DNA of 45,791 bases. It comes from Synechococcus sp. AG-670-F04. Lineage in GTDB: Bacteria; Cyanobacteriota; Cyanobacteriia; PCC-6307; Cyanobiaceae. Shown here in pieces: positions 1 to 8,854 of this stretch. The first letter of the stretch is position 1, and each line of letters begins with the position of its first letter. A program made the translations under genes and the position numbers. The stretch covers positions 1 to 45,791 of the forward strand of contig QCSN01000013.1 in assembly GCA_003211515.1 (NCBI GenBank). The letters run 5' to 3'. The notes below the pieces were generated by a model. It was not told where the DNA came from. It worked only from the letters and a program-made list of their open reading frames with translations, and did no database searches.

Positions 1-181
1 TGGTGACGCGAGCCTCGATTCCTTGATAACCAGTTTTGATCGATATGGGCATTCGCGTGAAAATTTCAACCCGAATGCCAACACGCGCCACGGTGATGAT
101 CGCTCGCGCCATCAGCGCTGCGATCATCACAGCAGAAACAGGCCAAAGTAGAGGTTGAAATGCTTCGATGACTGGCTTCAA
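1..181 (-). CDS. Partial small membrane protein, runs off the left edge
   Basis: An open frame of 60 codons on the minus strand reaches the left edge, so the C-terminus is missing. I place the start at a TTG (179-181) with a GGAG about ten bases upstream. Residues about 8-35 form one strongly hydrophobic segment (PLLWPVSAVMIAALMARAII), followed by a positively charged stretch, which suggests a single-pass inner-membrane protein with its tail in the cytoplasm. I do not recognise the family. Codon use looks like real coding sequence and there is no stop in the frame. The start could lie elsewhere. Confidence 0.55.
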   Translation of the reverse strand, partial: MKPVIEAFQPLLWPVSAVMIAALMARAIITVARVGIRVEIFTRMPISIKTGYQGIEARVT

Positions 182-401
182 TTCACACCATCTCCAATTT
201 GTATTCCCCATACATAGCCAGATTCAACAGTGCGGTCATGGGTAGCCTTTGGAGTTCTTCTGCTTTGCGATTGGGTCCCGATCTGAACTGATTTCACCTC
301 ACCAGCGAGCTAGATAATATTGATCCGATGCAATTGAACTGTTTTTGGACAGGCTATAAAAAAGATTTCGAAAGAAGCCAATGACGGTTCGGGGCATTGG
401 A

Positions 402-953
402 TCAATCAAAGAAGTCATCCAAGGCAAGGTCATCGCGTCGCAGCAAAGCAAATGTTGTTCCTGCATTTCCACGGCAAATGCGCAGCTGTTTGTCCAACAC
501 AGTGATGTCCAGCCATGCTGGAAAACTTTGCTTGACATCCCGCATCAATTCAAGTCTGTTCGATCCAAAAAGCCGAGGTCCGACCCAACCGCCACGACGA
601 AATGACACTTCAACCCGTTGGTCACTGACCGGCTTCAAATCGGCCTGAACACTGATTCCGCCCACAGGTCCGAACGGTCCGGAAAGACGAAGCAAATTGC
701 AGCCACGACGATTCGCCGGATCCAGGACCTGCAAATTCTCCAGCCATGGAGCCTGTTTCAGCCAAGGCTGCTTTGAACTGCTCCAACGCAAGTCCCAAAC
801 ACCCTCCAGCAGATCGACATCACGACTGAGATCGACCGTGTTTTCCTTCTCAACAGCGAGAAGTGTGTCGTGGATGTCGGGGGAATTTGGCTGTTGCTTG
901 AGGAGCAGCACAAGCTCGTCATGGACTGCGCTCATCGGCTCAACAGATTGCAT
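402..953 (-). CDS. PAP/fibrillin family protein
   Basis: The 183-residue product resembles plastid lipid-associated proteins (PAP/fibrillins). These are lipocalin-like proteins that in plants and cyanobacteria associate with thylakoids or plastoglobules and bind hydrophobic molecules. Visible support is the N-terminal helical region with LLAVEKENTV, then the family's GVWDLRWSSS strand near residues 50-60, the LDPANRRGCN turn, and a C-terminal strand ending LDITVLDKQLRICRGN, where many members have a DETLRIGRG-type motif. Length is normal for the cyanobacterial short form. The start is ATG at 953; an in-frame ATG at 935 is possible. It stands alone, about 600 bp from the next gene, at the edge of the accessory island. 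The precise ligand is unknown. Confidence 0.8.
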   Translation of the reverse strand: MQSVEPMSAVHDELVLLLKQQPNSPDIHDTLLAVEKENTVDLSRDVDLLEGVWDLRWSSSKQPWLKQAPWLENLQVLDPANRRGCNLLRLSGPFGPVGGISVQADLKPVSDQRVEVSFRRGGWVGPRLFGSNRLELMRDVKQSFPAWLDITVLDKQLRICRGNAGTTFALLRRDDLALDDFFD

Positions 954-1553
954 GAGCCATTTTTACTGATTCCCTTGTGAATCGTGGACTGGGTTGATGT
1001 TGAACGACCGACGGATGACACGCTAATGGGGAATACAACCGCCAGGCCATTATCGAACGCCTATGAAACAACTGATCAGCCTGTGATCCGAGGGATGACA
1101 CATGAAGATTGCATTTCCGAGGAGAGTTCAAAGAAATGCTGATTGATACAGTAACACCTGATATGTAAGCACCATTAATTACTATAACTCTAACTTGCGA
1201 GGCAGACCAATGGTCAATCAAAGTCGATTATTATTACGATAGAAGCAGATCAAATCAGCCATTACCTAATTGGCCCCTTCCTCATCAGTGGGCCATTCGC
1301 CACCGGTCAGGGACGAGGATTATTCTGCAATTGCTTTGAAATTATTTGCTGCACCCATCTTCAATGGTCAAAAAAGCAACCACCAAAGTTTTCATTCCGA
1401 GCACAATCCCCTCAGTTGTTCTGTAAAAAATAAGCTGAATCCATGATTAAGTGGAGGATGCCAAAAAAAGCAACCATAAATCAGCTTGCCATGGCACAAA
1501 ATATGATCACCCTCACCAAATTTATTTTTTTGGACCAAACAAAGCAAATAACT
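954..1553. other. Intergenic stretch with one copy of a 64-bp repeat
   Basis: I see no convincing gene here. A 93-codon minus-strand frame (940-1221) overlaps the repeat and shows no protein-like pattern. Apart from the repeat at 1048-1111 the sequence is AT-rich and without clear hairpins. Confidence 0.5.
1048..1111. repeat. 64-bp direct repeat, copy A
   Basis: This segment matches 4031-4094 in the same orientation at about 57 of 64 positions by my count, with the core CCTATGAAACAACTGATCAG identical. The two copies lie about 3 kb apart and bracket the RTX gene at 1554-2909. On the minus strand both copies can be read as a similar peptide (ADQLFHRRSIM), interrupted by a stop in copy B, so the repeat may come from a decayed coding element rather than from a recombination site. 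Confidence 0.7.
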
Positions 1554-2909
1554 TTATCCATCAACCAGAGGAACAATCTCTGCATTTAAATCACTCTGAA
1601 TAGACGGGTCTGCACTTGGATCAGGCTCACTAATCAAGCTAGAGACGGATTCACTCTTTTCAGAGAGCATCACGATATTTTCAGGATCAAGATCAGGCTT
1701 GCCAGCAAGTTTCACAATAGGTCCACCATCTTTGCCTAAACCTTTCCCATCATTGGCATCAATAAATAATGTGCCCTTTTTCTCATTATAGATAAGCTCA
1801 GCGCCTGCATCTTTAGTAGCCTGCTTGAACTCTTTTTTATTTTCTACGATGGCGACCTCAGTGTCTTCATCTATATCATGGACGACATCATCAACGACAA
1901 GCAGATCATCATTAGGCCGAAAATCCGTGATTGTATCAAGAAACTTCTTCTTTGCCGCCTCATCCACCGAGCCGACAACAAAATGATCCTCTCCTCCACC
2001 TCCGATTAATTTATCTTTCCCCAACCCTGCTGCAATTGTATCGTCATCTGAGGTACCTTCAATACGATTATTTTTAGGGCTTGGATCGAAGATCGCTTCG
2101 CTCATATTGAGATTGATTGTGCCAATCGTAAATGTGATGTATGTATTGCCTTGGTTGATATCGCCAGTCGTGATATTGCCTGAGCCTGTATTGGTATTGT
2201 TGACGATGTTAATATTAATATTTTGACCGCTTCCAGCTAATTCACCACCAACTTGATCAAGCAAACCTTCGAGATTGAAATTTGGCGGATCACTTGATCC
2301 ACTCTTAGGAGCTGAAACTGTCGAATCTGGCGTCCCAGGCGTCAGATCTTCTGACGTTCCGGGAGTGTCAGTGGACCCTCCTAAATGAGTTTGCCCAATT
2401 GATCCGTCGCCATTAATATCGAACTCGTGAAGGTCTTCTAAAAGACCTAGATTTTTTGAATTCAGTGGATCAGGTGCTGAGATTGCTCTGGAATCTTCAT
2501 GAAAATCATCCCCATAAAACTCAAATGTTTGCAGCCAATACTTATCGCCATAGCCATTCCTATCTCCATTGGAGAAAATGATCCTGAATCCCTCAGCGGA
2601 ATCATGGCCGCCGCTTCCAATTCTCCAGCCCGCCATCGCGATCCAAGTATTCGTAAGAAACTCAGGGTTGTAATCACTCACAACTGTGCCGAGAACCTCG
2701 AGATCCTGATCAGCAAGACTTATACCGGGCTCTGCAGCAGCAAGCAAAACCGTATTGTCAGTTAATTTGAAGAGTCCAAGATATTTTGTTCGACTCCATC
2801 CCCAATCAGCTTGCTGACCGAAGTACAGAATCTCATCCAACGTTACGGATCCAGTAACGATGTCATCTGATCCTTCAGAGTCATTGAGAAAGTCGTCGTA
2901 GGAAGACAT
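1554..2909 (-). CDS. RTX/bluetail-type secreted calcium-binding protein
   Basis: The 451-residue acidic protein has no N-terminal signal peptide, as expected for type I secretion substrates that carry a C-terminal signal. An N-terminal unrecognised domain (to about residue 145) is followed by a dockerin/EF-hand-like loop (FDINGDGSIG, near 165), a low-complexity linker rich in T, P, S and D, and an N/I/T-rich segment near 230-268. Next comes a short RTX-like stretch (RIEGTSDDDTIAAGLGKDKL). The C-terminus (about 320-415) reads ITDF...LIYNEKKGTLFIDAND...GLGKDGG...LAGKPDL, the pattern of the bluetail surface-protein domain common in marine Synechococcus. The start is ATG at 2909; a TTG two codons upstream is also possible. 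It is probably exported to the cell surface. The exporter is not in this window. Confidence 0.75.
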   Translation of the reverse strand: MSSYDDFLNDSEGSDDIVTGSVTLDEILYFGQQADWGWSRTKYLGLFKLTDNTVLLAAAEPGISLADQDLEVLGTVVSDYNPEFLTNTWIAMAGWRIGSGGHDSAEGFRIIFSNGDRNGYGDKYWLQTFEFYGDDFHEDSRAISAPDPLNSKNLGLLEDLHEFDINGDGSIGQTHLGGSTDTPGTSEDLTPGTPDSTVSAPKSGSSDPPNFNLEGLLDQVGGELAGSGQNININIVNNTNTGSGNITTGDINQGNTYITFTIGTINLNMSEAIFDPSPKNNRIEGTSDDDTIAAGLGKDKLIGGGGEDHFVVGSVDEAAKKKFLDTITDFRPNDDLLVVDDVVHDIDEDTEVAIVENKKEFKQATKDAGAELIYNEKKGTLFIDANDGKGLGKDGGPIVKLAGKPDLDPENIVMLSEKSESVSSLISEPDPSADPSIQSDLNAEIVPLVDG

Positions 2910-4443
2910 ATACAAGAATTAAGTACTCTTACGATGGTTCAAATTGAACACCTTGTCAAATGCGTAGCAAAAACTACAATTTTTTCCACTGAATAGTTCA
3001 TTCCCAGCATGTGGCCCACTCACAGCTTGATCTGACCGAGAAAGCTCCGATTGCGCTCTTCCCTGGCGCTAGTGAAGAAGCTTTGGGGATCAGAGCTTTT
3101 CACGACCTGACCTGAGCCATAAACATCACTCGATCTCTCAGGCACGGGCAAAGCCCAGTGCATGGGTGATCACTACCTTCGTGATTCCCTGCTGTAAAGC
3201 CATCAAACATCACTTTGAAATTCCTTTATGGATTGAGAAAAGAATCTGATGGATCATCCCTCAAAGGGCTATCGACTTATTGGCAAGAAGTTGGTAGTCG
3301 ACAAAGCCTTTCGAGTTGAGCAACAGCACCGACAGCATCGCAGCTACAACCCTCTAAAAGCTTAGGTGTTAGGAGTTCCACTCGATCAACCACCGTTTAC
3401 TCTCTTGGGTATCAGAGAAGCCCCCTAAGAGGCAGTGAGCATCAAGCACTAGCGAACTTTTTGCTTGAGATCGATCTCTTCGAGTGCAGACCTCAAGCGA
3501 ACCCGAAAATCCTTCTGAGCAAGGTGCTGGATGACGTCATCCAAAACATTGATCTCAAACCAGTTCGTTGCGGTTTTAAGTAACCATCATTTGTCCACAA
3601 ATTTCTCCAGATCGACAAAAATAACGATTATTCTTGCGAAAATAATTAACTTCCAAATGTTAAGGATTTACATCACCAACGGGTCAATGGGTTGATGCCG
3701 ATACCCAACTATCTGTAGTCTTTATTTGATCCTAATATGATGTCAAAGGTCCTGAGGACTCTATTGCGGCGTGACAAACCCAAGAGCTGCCTAGAGGCTG
3801 GGAGACACCGAGGTACACATGTCCTGACCTCTTGCAAGTGTTGACCAAATGCATCTTGTCGACTGCACAAAGCGCTCAACTATTTTCCTAATGGGACTCT
3901 AGTCTTGTTGGGGCATGGCATGGCGGCCAACAATCAAGGGGTAAAAGTTAAACGAAATTGTTCGTTGATAACCCACACTGCAATTACTATGTCTCTAAGG
4001 CCGGGATCAGCATCCATTAAAACTCCAAATCATTATAGAGCGCCTATGAAACAACTGATCAGCCTATGATCCGAAGCATGACGCATGACGATTGGGACTC
4101 GTATCATTGGGCCTAATAAACTGCTGAAAACCCAGAAGCTGAAACCCTATAACATTTTAATCACAATTTAGGCACTGCAGGATTCAACATCAAGCGATGC
4201 AAATTATGGCTAATACCAACAGTCAAACCTCTGGATTGATCCACTAAGGTAATACTTATATCTTGATGAAACCGTCGTCCAATCGACGATCTGCAGGGCG
4301 GACTAAAACTTGTCGAAAATTTTGGCCGCCCAGGTCGCCCAAGTCGAGCTGCATCTCACAGAACGAAAGCACGATCAGCAAGTCTTGAAACGATCCACAT
4401 ACCCCGGGCGACCTATTAGACCTCAATGTCTATACAACCTTGC
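2910..4443. other. 1.5-kb stretch without a confident gene
   Basis: This stretch contains copy B of the 64-bp repeat and several short open frames, none over about 52 codons: for example 3249-3365 on the plus strand (38 residues, basic), and a minus-strand frame ending at 3449 that lacks a start and ends in EEIDLKQKVR. They look like debris of former genes. I see no RNA gene or strong terminator. Confidence 0.45.
4031..4094. repeat. 64-bp direct repeat, copy B
   Basis: Second copy of the repeat at 1048-1111, same orientation, about seven mismatches. The surrounding bases do not match, so the homology stops sharply at both ends. Confidence 0.7.
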
Positions 4444-4863
4444 TCAATCAACAAAACGTTTGTAAAGCCAGCGCACAAATCCACCCACAAGAGGAACAGG
4501 TCCAAATGTCGGACCAACAAAATCGAAATAATCGCGATGGTCGCAAACTTTTCCCTCCTCGTTGAAATTGAGCCGACTTGTTCCGGGGTAGACAAACTCA
4601 ATGCCCTTGATTTTGAGGCCCATTTCCCACTCCACAAAAGCAGTGCTCCCCTCAATCGCGATAGCTCCGGGTAGGAGATAAACATCATCACAGCGGCGAA
4701 CAAGTCCCTCCTGGGCATCGATATAAGCCTTGATCCCCTCACGCTTCTGGGTGGGATCTTCGAAATGGACATTTTCGTCGTACAACTCTCTCCATTGCGC
4801 TTCGGTAGGCGCCTCCATTCCGTAAGGCTTGGTGAACAGTGCACGTAGGCGCTCAGCGTTCAA
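4444..4863 (-). CDS. NTF2-like (SnoaL-fold) protein, copy 1
   Basis: The 139-residue protein belongs to the nuclear transport factor 2-like cone-fold superfamily, whose bacterial members are small enzymes or ligand-binding proteins. Visible features are an N-terminal helix (ERLRALFTKPYG), an early FEDPTQKREG turn, the strand FVEWEMGLKIKG near the middle, and CDHRDYFDF near residue 110, the position where cone-fold enzymes often carry pocket residues. The start is a TTG at 4863, chosen because a second copy in the window (8855-9274) has exactly the same length from the equivalent TTG. The open frame continues upstream without similarity. It keeps the tryptophans lost in copy 2, so this is the likelier functional copy. 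The substrate is unknown. Confidence 0.75.
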   Translation of the reverse strand: MNAERLRALFTKPYGMEAPTEAQWRELYDENVHFEDPTQKREGIKAYIDAQEGLVRRCDDVYLLPGAIAIEGSTAFVEWEMGLKIKGIEFVYPGTSRLNFNEEGKVCDHRDYFDFVGPTFGPVPLVGGFVRWLYKRFVD

Positions 4864-4971
4864 AGCGATTTCAATTGAAGATCGTTCAACGATATGCAGA
4901 GCCGGATCGCTTCCGCTGGGATCGTCCCATCCGCAAGGGCCTGTTGTTTTCCCTTGGTGCCTGAACCGGCA

Positions 4972-4992
4972 GCTGACGCTTGAAGCGTCAGC
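4972..4992. repeat. Perfect 21-bp palindrome
   Basis: Two 10-base arms (GCTGACGCTT / AAGCGTCAGC) surround a single central G. It lies just upstream of the NTF2-like gene, at the end of a roughly 52-bp segment (4939-4990) that recurs in degraded form at 5587-5637. There is no T-run, so it is not a typical terminator. It could be an operator or part of a small dispersed repeat. Confidence 0.6.
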
Positions 4993-5067
4993 CCCTACCT
5001 GCTGCAACTGAAAACCGCAGATTTAGCTGAGTTCAACTCTTCTTTGCCACAACTCCTAAGGAGGCGT

Positions 5068-5244
5068 TCAGGGCACTGAAACGAATCCGTTTTTGCGGAG
5101 GTAATTGAGACCACGATATTTCTCTGAATGAATCGCGTCCGCTGCTGTGAACGCTGTTTCAAGACGAAGGACAGAGGCCTCTCTTTTTGCATCTGCCTGA
5201 TTGACTGGCGCAAATGCTGAACCGTTCCAGTACAGGGAAGTCAT
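5068..5244 (-). CDS. Small hypothetical protein, 58 residues
   Basis: An uninterrupted 59-codon frame begins with ATG at 5244, directly preceded by GTG, and ends TGA at 5068. The product starts MTSLYWNG and continues with an amphipathic helix-rich region (ADAKREASVLRLETAFTAAD), ending in YLRKNGFVSVP. Composition and codon choice look coding, unlike the overlapping frames. Upstream the frame stays open for a further 25 or so codons without an ATG, so this may be the C-terminal part of a longer, decayed gene. I do not recognise a family. It lies between the NTF2-like gene and the yraN fragment, all on the minus strand. Confidence 0.4.
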   Translation of the reverse strand: MTSLYWNGSAFAPVNQADAKREASVLRLETAFTAADAIHSEKYRGLNYLRKNGFVSVP

Positions 5245-5635
5245 CACAGCTCTTAGATAAGCCCAAGCCCCCGTTCCCTGGCTTAGATCGAGCTGCGCCC
5301 TGCAGATGCAAGGTGAACGTTTAGTAGCTGTAGCTACATTTCAGTTTTACTTCCGCAGCCATGCACCTGTCCACTTCCGCCAGGAAATCAACATTTCTAG
5401 TGATGTAGCGATTTTCGTACCTTTTTTGAAGTCACCGATGACAAGCGTTGCAATCGAAGCCGCATACGGCTTAATCACCTGAACCTTCATTCAGCACGCT
5501 CGCTGCGGCAAAAATCAGCCACCGTCAGAGCCCTGCCAGGCCCATTTTTTTGGTCTTTTTTACACCATTTGATCCCACCAGCCCGCGCCTGTTCTTTGCC
5601 CTTGGTGCCTGCGTCGTCAGCTGACAAATGACGCG

Positions 5636-5921
5636 TCAAAACCCATCGGTCCCGACCGTGGTGTCCAGAACAGGAAGCCATCGGACCTGCTGCCGCGACA
5701 GTGGTAAACGCACAAGCGCCAAAACCATGCGAACTGGATAAGGCTGATAGTCAGCGTGTTGTGATAGCCAGCAGGTAAAGGTCCTCTTCAAACAACGGCG
5801 TTTCCTGTCTTCCAGCGATGCCGCTCCCCAAGCGTCAAAACCGGCCTGCCGTCTTGCTTTCACCTCAACCAGCAAGAGCCTGCCTGGCTTGCTCATGAGC
5901 AAATCAAGTTCACCCCAGCGG
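5636..5921 (-). pseudogene. Truncated yraN (UPF0102) copy
   Basis: This is a partial duplicate of the intact yraN at 9445-9828. Between 5709 and 5921 it matches 9518-9730 with only two mismatches over 213 bp by my count. At 5921 the homology stops abruptly, inside the codons for WGELDLL and its N-terminal neighbours, so about 35 N-terminal residues are missing. The C-terminal tail after VRLP is unrelated to that of the full copy. The remaining part keeps the GELD and VEVKA nuclease-like motifs but has no credible start. It is a recent duplication or gene-conversion product and is probably not functional. Confidence 0.75.
5709..5921. repeat. 213-bp duplicated segment, copy 1
   Basis: Nearly identical to 9518-9730 in the same orientation (two mismatches). 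It covers the central and C-terminal part of yraN only. Confidence 0.85.
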
Positions 5922-6131
5922 TACTGCAAGGAGGCGACTTATTTTTTCAGCCACTATAGCCACAGCAAACGCATTGCAAAAACTTGGGTCTGCGGTCAAA
6001 ACCATCCCCGATCACCTCATGCTGGACTCAGACACTGTCCGCTAAGCCTTTGCCGCCTTCGGTCTCCTGAGAAAGTAGAGAGGATTAAAAACCTTCTCTG
6101 ACGCCTCTCAAGGCATCTCGTCAGACTCTGA

Positions 6132-6251
6132 GGAATATTGTGCTCGGACTATCCGGAGCCAAGCGGCCTGCTCGATGGTGTTGACGACATCCTGACCCGC
6201 TACTTCGACCTCGAAAAATTCACCCGCGACGCTCTGTTCGATTCGATCTGA
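6132..6251 (+). pseudogene. Short coding remnant
   Basis: An open frame of 39 codons with protein-like composition (SGLLDGVDDILTRYFDLEKF) ends in TGA at 6249-6251. It has no ATG, and the preceding frame is stopped at 6129. A neighbouring frame just upstream (TLRNIVLGLSG) could be its former continuation through a frameshift. I cannot name the family. It is most likely the C-terminal fragment of a lost gene. Confidence 0.35.
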
Positions 6252-6308
6252 GAAGTCCCGACCCGTAATGGTCAGGTGCTCGTGTTCAGCAGTATCTGAT
6301 GCGTAATA

Positions 6309-6515
6309 ATGAAAAGAGCAACAGAGTCAGAATTTCATTTGACCTGTTATGAGGCAGGGCTGAGCGGCGTCATGATCGACGGAATCGCCAAAACCGTTCG
6401 GGGTCACTGGTCGTTAGGCCTCAAAATTCTTGCCAGCAAGACACCCGGCGAATTGCGAGAGCTAGTCGAAAGTCACTCCAGACCACTGCAGCTCGACCAG
6501 GCCTTGGATAAATGA
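6309..6515 (+). CDS. Hypothetical protein, 68 residues
   Basis: The frame starts at ATG 6309 without a clear ribosome binding site, and its 68 codons give a moderately charged, helix-prone product (SLGLKILASKTPGELRELVE). It follows the coding remnant at 6132-6251 on the same strand and may be another piece of the same decayed locus. I do not recognise a domain. Existence as an expressed gene is uncertain. Confidence 0.3.
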   Translation: MKRATESEFHLTCYEAGLSGVMIDGIAKTVRGHWSLGLKILASKTPGELRELVESHSRPLQLDQALDK

Positions 6516-6679
6516 GCAAAGGTCTGTTGTTCTGTAAATTTACTTGTTGAACAAGATGGAATTGAACTCTCTGCTAAAGCTTGGCTTTTATTTATTGGCA
6601 ACAGTATTGAGAATACCTGCACAAATAAGTTTGCAGTTGCCAAAATGACAATATATAATGCATTAACTTGGGAAGTTTT

Positions 6680-7393
6680 ATGCTTATTCCATCCGCTATA
6701 AGCCTCTTAAAGAAGCATCGGAAAATTCTGCCTCCAACAGGATCAATAGCAGATCTTGGCGATCAATTGTTATATTCTCGCGAGCATGCTGCTCAAGCGT
6801 TTCCAGAAATTTCTAATCAAATCCTTGACGAGGATATTGATAGTTTCAAGTGTGTTTCACTTATTTATCAGAATATGGGTCTTTGCAATAGAATATGTAT
6901 TGATTATTCAGAAAATGCTGACATTCGAATTAATCTAAATTATTCTGCTTTGTCGCTTCCTGAAATAGAGGCCAAATTCGACATGGTTACAAATCATGGA
7001 TTTTCTGAACATGTATTCAATCAAATGTCTGTTTTCGAGTGTATGCACTATATTTGTAAAAGCGGTGGCATAATGTTTCACACTGTTCCTTGTCAAGGAT
7101 GGGCAGATGGAAATGGATGGGGTCATGGCTTCTATCAATATCAACCTAATTTCTTTAGAAATTTAGCGTCCTCAAATAATTATAAAATAATAGATCTTCA
7201 AATATCTCCATTCACCCAAAGTGGAACTTTACATACATTTGATTCAAAGCTTTATCCTATTTTTGCAAATCCACACCTTCTCAAGGAAGAAGCACGCGAA
7301 AAACTTGAGATTAATAAAGGCCAATTTGTTAGTATATTAGCTATCATGAAAAAATCCGCAGATCAAAGAAGATTTTTATGTCCCCATGAGTAG
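6680..7393 (+). CDS. SAM-dependent methyltransferase-like protein
   Basis: The 237-residue product looks like a class I SAM-dependent methyltransferase of the kind found in polysaccharide and surface-glycan clusters. A glycine/aspartate motif (GSIADLGDQ, near residue 24) fits the cofactor-binding loop. FDMVTNHGFSEHVFNQ near residue 105 matches the 'D-x-V-x-x-x-x-x-x-EH' acceptor region of such enzymes, and HTVPCQGWADGNGWGHGF near 140 the following loop. The start is ATG 6680, with GGAAG four bases upstream; a TTG at 6668 is in frame. The gene is visibly richer in A and T than its neighbours, which suggests horizontal acquisition. There are no sugar-biosynthesis partners nearby. The substrate is unknown. 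Confidence 0.55.
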   Translation: MLIPSAISLLKKHRKILPPTGSIADLGDQLLYSREHAAQAFPEISNQILDEDIDSFKCVSLIYQNMGLCNRICIDYSENADIRINLNYSALSLPEIEAKFDMVTNHGFSEHVFNQMSVFECMHYICKSGGIMFHTVPCQGWADGNGWGHGFYQYQPNFFRNLASSNNYKIIDLQISPFTQSGTLHTFDSKLYPIFANPHLLKEEAREKLEINKGQFVSILAIMKKSADQRRFLCPHE

Positions 7394-7503
7394 GATAAAG
7401 ATTTTTATTTCTTATGTTTCGTAGTATCATATTCAAAATGCTTACTGAACAGTAACATGTTCGTGTTCACGAAGTGCGGTAAGTACGGAAACAACAGGAA
7501 AAA

Positions 7504-7845
7504 ATGAAAAATATCGCTCAACCTGAAATTGATAAACTAAGCATTCATTTGCCAATCGAACCGTCAAGGCAGCAACGAATTATGCTCGCTGAAGATCAAG
7601 CCTTGAATCCAGATGCTCTGCTGATCGCTAACAATGCGTACAAATTTCTCGGGAACAACAAACGAACGAAACCACAAACAATGTCTAAAAAATTCGACCG
7701 CATCACAGGCTTTTGGCTAGCCGAACCCATCACCGCTCAGTCCTCAGTGATTGCTGTTGACATAAGTATTGGCGGTACTTATCACTACAAGGGCAAGAAC
7801 CCTGCTCAACACCAACCAACAGGGGGGCATCGAGGGTCCGGTTAA
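7504..7845 (+). CDS. Hypothetical protein, 113 residues
   Basis: An AGGA five bases ahead of the ATG at 7504 supports initiation here. The product begins MKNIAQPEIDKLSIHLPIEP and has no hydrophobic segment. After about residue 95 the sequence becomes low-complexity (GKNPAQHQPTGGHRGSG), while an overlapping frame (to 8032) continues with more protein-like, basic sequence. A frameshift may therefore have cut a longer gene of about 175 codons. I do not recognise the family. Confidence 0.35.
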   Translation: MKNIAQPEIDKLSIHLPIEPSRQQRIMLAEDQALNPDALLIANNAYKFLGNNKRTKPQTMSKKFDRITGFWLAEPITAQSSVIAVDISIGGTYHYKGKNPAQHQPTGGHRGSG

Positions 7846-8032
7846 ACCAAATTTAAATGTTTTCTCTAAAGTAAGAATCGGCGAACGTGGTTGGGAACAT
7901 TCGTACGAAATACCTCAGGCAAGACGGAAGAAAGAATCCTTACGTGCAAAGAAGAACGAAATAATTATCCAACGCTGGACGATCATGAAAAACAACGCCC
8001 TGTTTGAAAAATTATCGCCAACAAAACAGTAG

Positions 8033-8854
8033 CGCTGTAAATCCGAAGCAGGTGTACTAAATTTTCTCTACGAGACCTATGGAATTGATGCAATCTCGCT
8101 GCTGCAAGAGTCGACAGATTGACTCTCTAGTAAGCCGACTGACTGATGCAAAGTAAGCTCTCAATATATACCCTTGAGAGGCCCTATTAGCCCCTGAAAT
8201 GGGACGCTCAGCAGGATCGGTACGCCTTACAGAGCCTTCTAGGCGAAACTCACAGGCGACTAATGATGACACTTCATCAATCATTGACCTCAGATAGCGG
8301 CGATGTTGTGGGGAAGTTTCTGTCAATGCTTAAATCCCCTCTTCATCTACCTGCCCAATCTTTCACGGATTGGCAAACACCACATGCACTATATGGGGGG
8401 GGTATCTTAGGATTGCCGAATGGCTTAAACCCAATAAAAGAAATCGATCTTGGCGGGCCAGATATTCGTTTGAGCTTTGTCAATAAATTAATAGCGACAA
8501 TCACAACGTCCATTGATGCAGTACCTTGCTCAAACCAAAGCTGACGAGGCAGGGTAAAATCAAACGACAGATCAAAACAAAAACCGATAGTGTTGAACAT
8601 CGATGTTGTTGCGCAGCTTTTGGATCGAAGCCATTGACTGCACAGTTCATAACCGTTGTGGCGACCCCTCGAGAATCGCCAATGCGAACGGCGGCGTCCT
8701 GGGTGACCCATGAGAGTTGACCTGCTTTCCAATGAGTCGTCCCACGCCCCGAAGACCAAAGCAGGCGAGCTACAGCCCGTCGACGGTTAGACAAGCGCTT
8801 GACAGGTGAAAAAGGGATAATGGACGTCACAACACCCAGCCCCCTTCTCAATAC
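8033..8854. other. Degenerate stretch without a confident gene
   Basis: Open frames exist on both strands (8057-8326 minus, 8263-8544 plus, 8343-8851 minus), but they overlap one another. None has a good ribosome binding site, a recognisable domain or consistent coding character. I read the stretch as eroded sequence between the two duplicated NTF2/yraN segments. Confidence 0.4.

Noticed and set aside
940-1221. Minus-strand ORF of 93 codons overlapping the 64-bp repeat
   Set aside because: Composition not coding-like, and the equivalent frame in copy B contains a stop.
8057-8326. Minus-strand ORF of 89 codons with TTG start
   Set aside because: No similarity to a known family, no ribosome binding site, and neighbours are non-coding; possible but unsupported.
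8343-8851. Overlapping minus-strand ORFs of 116-138 codons
   Set aside because: Two frames compete, neither has a ribosome binding site or a recognisable motif, and the region appears eroded.
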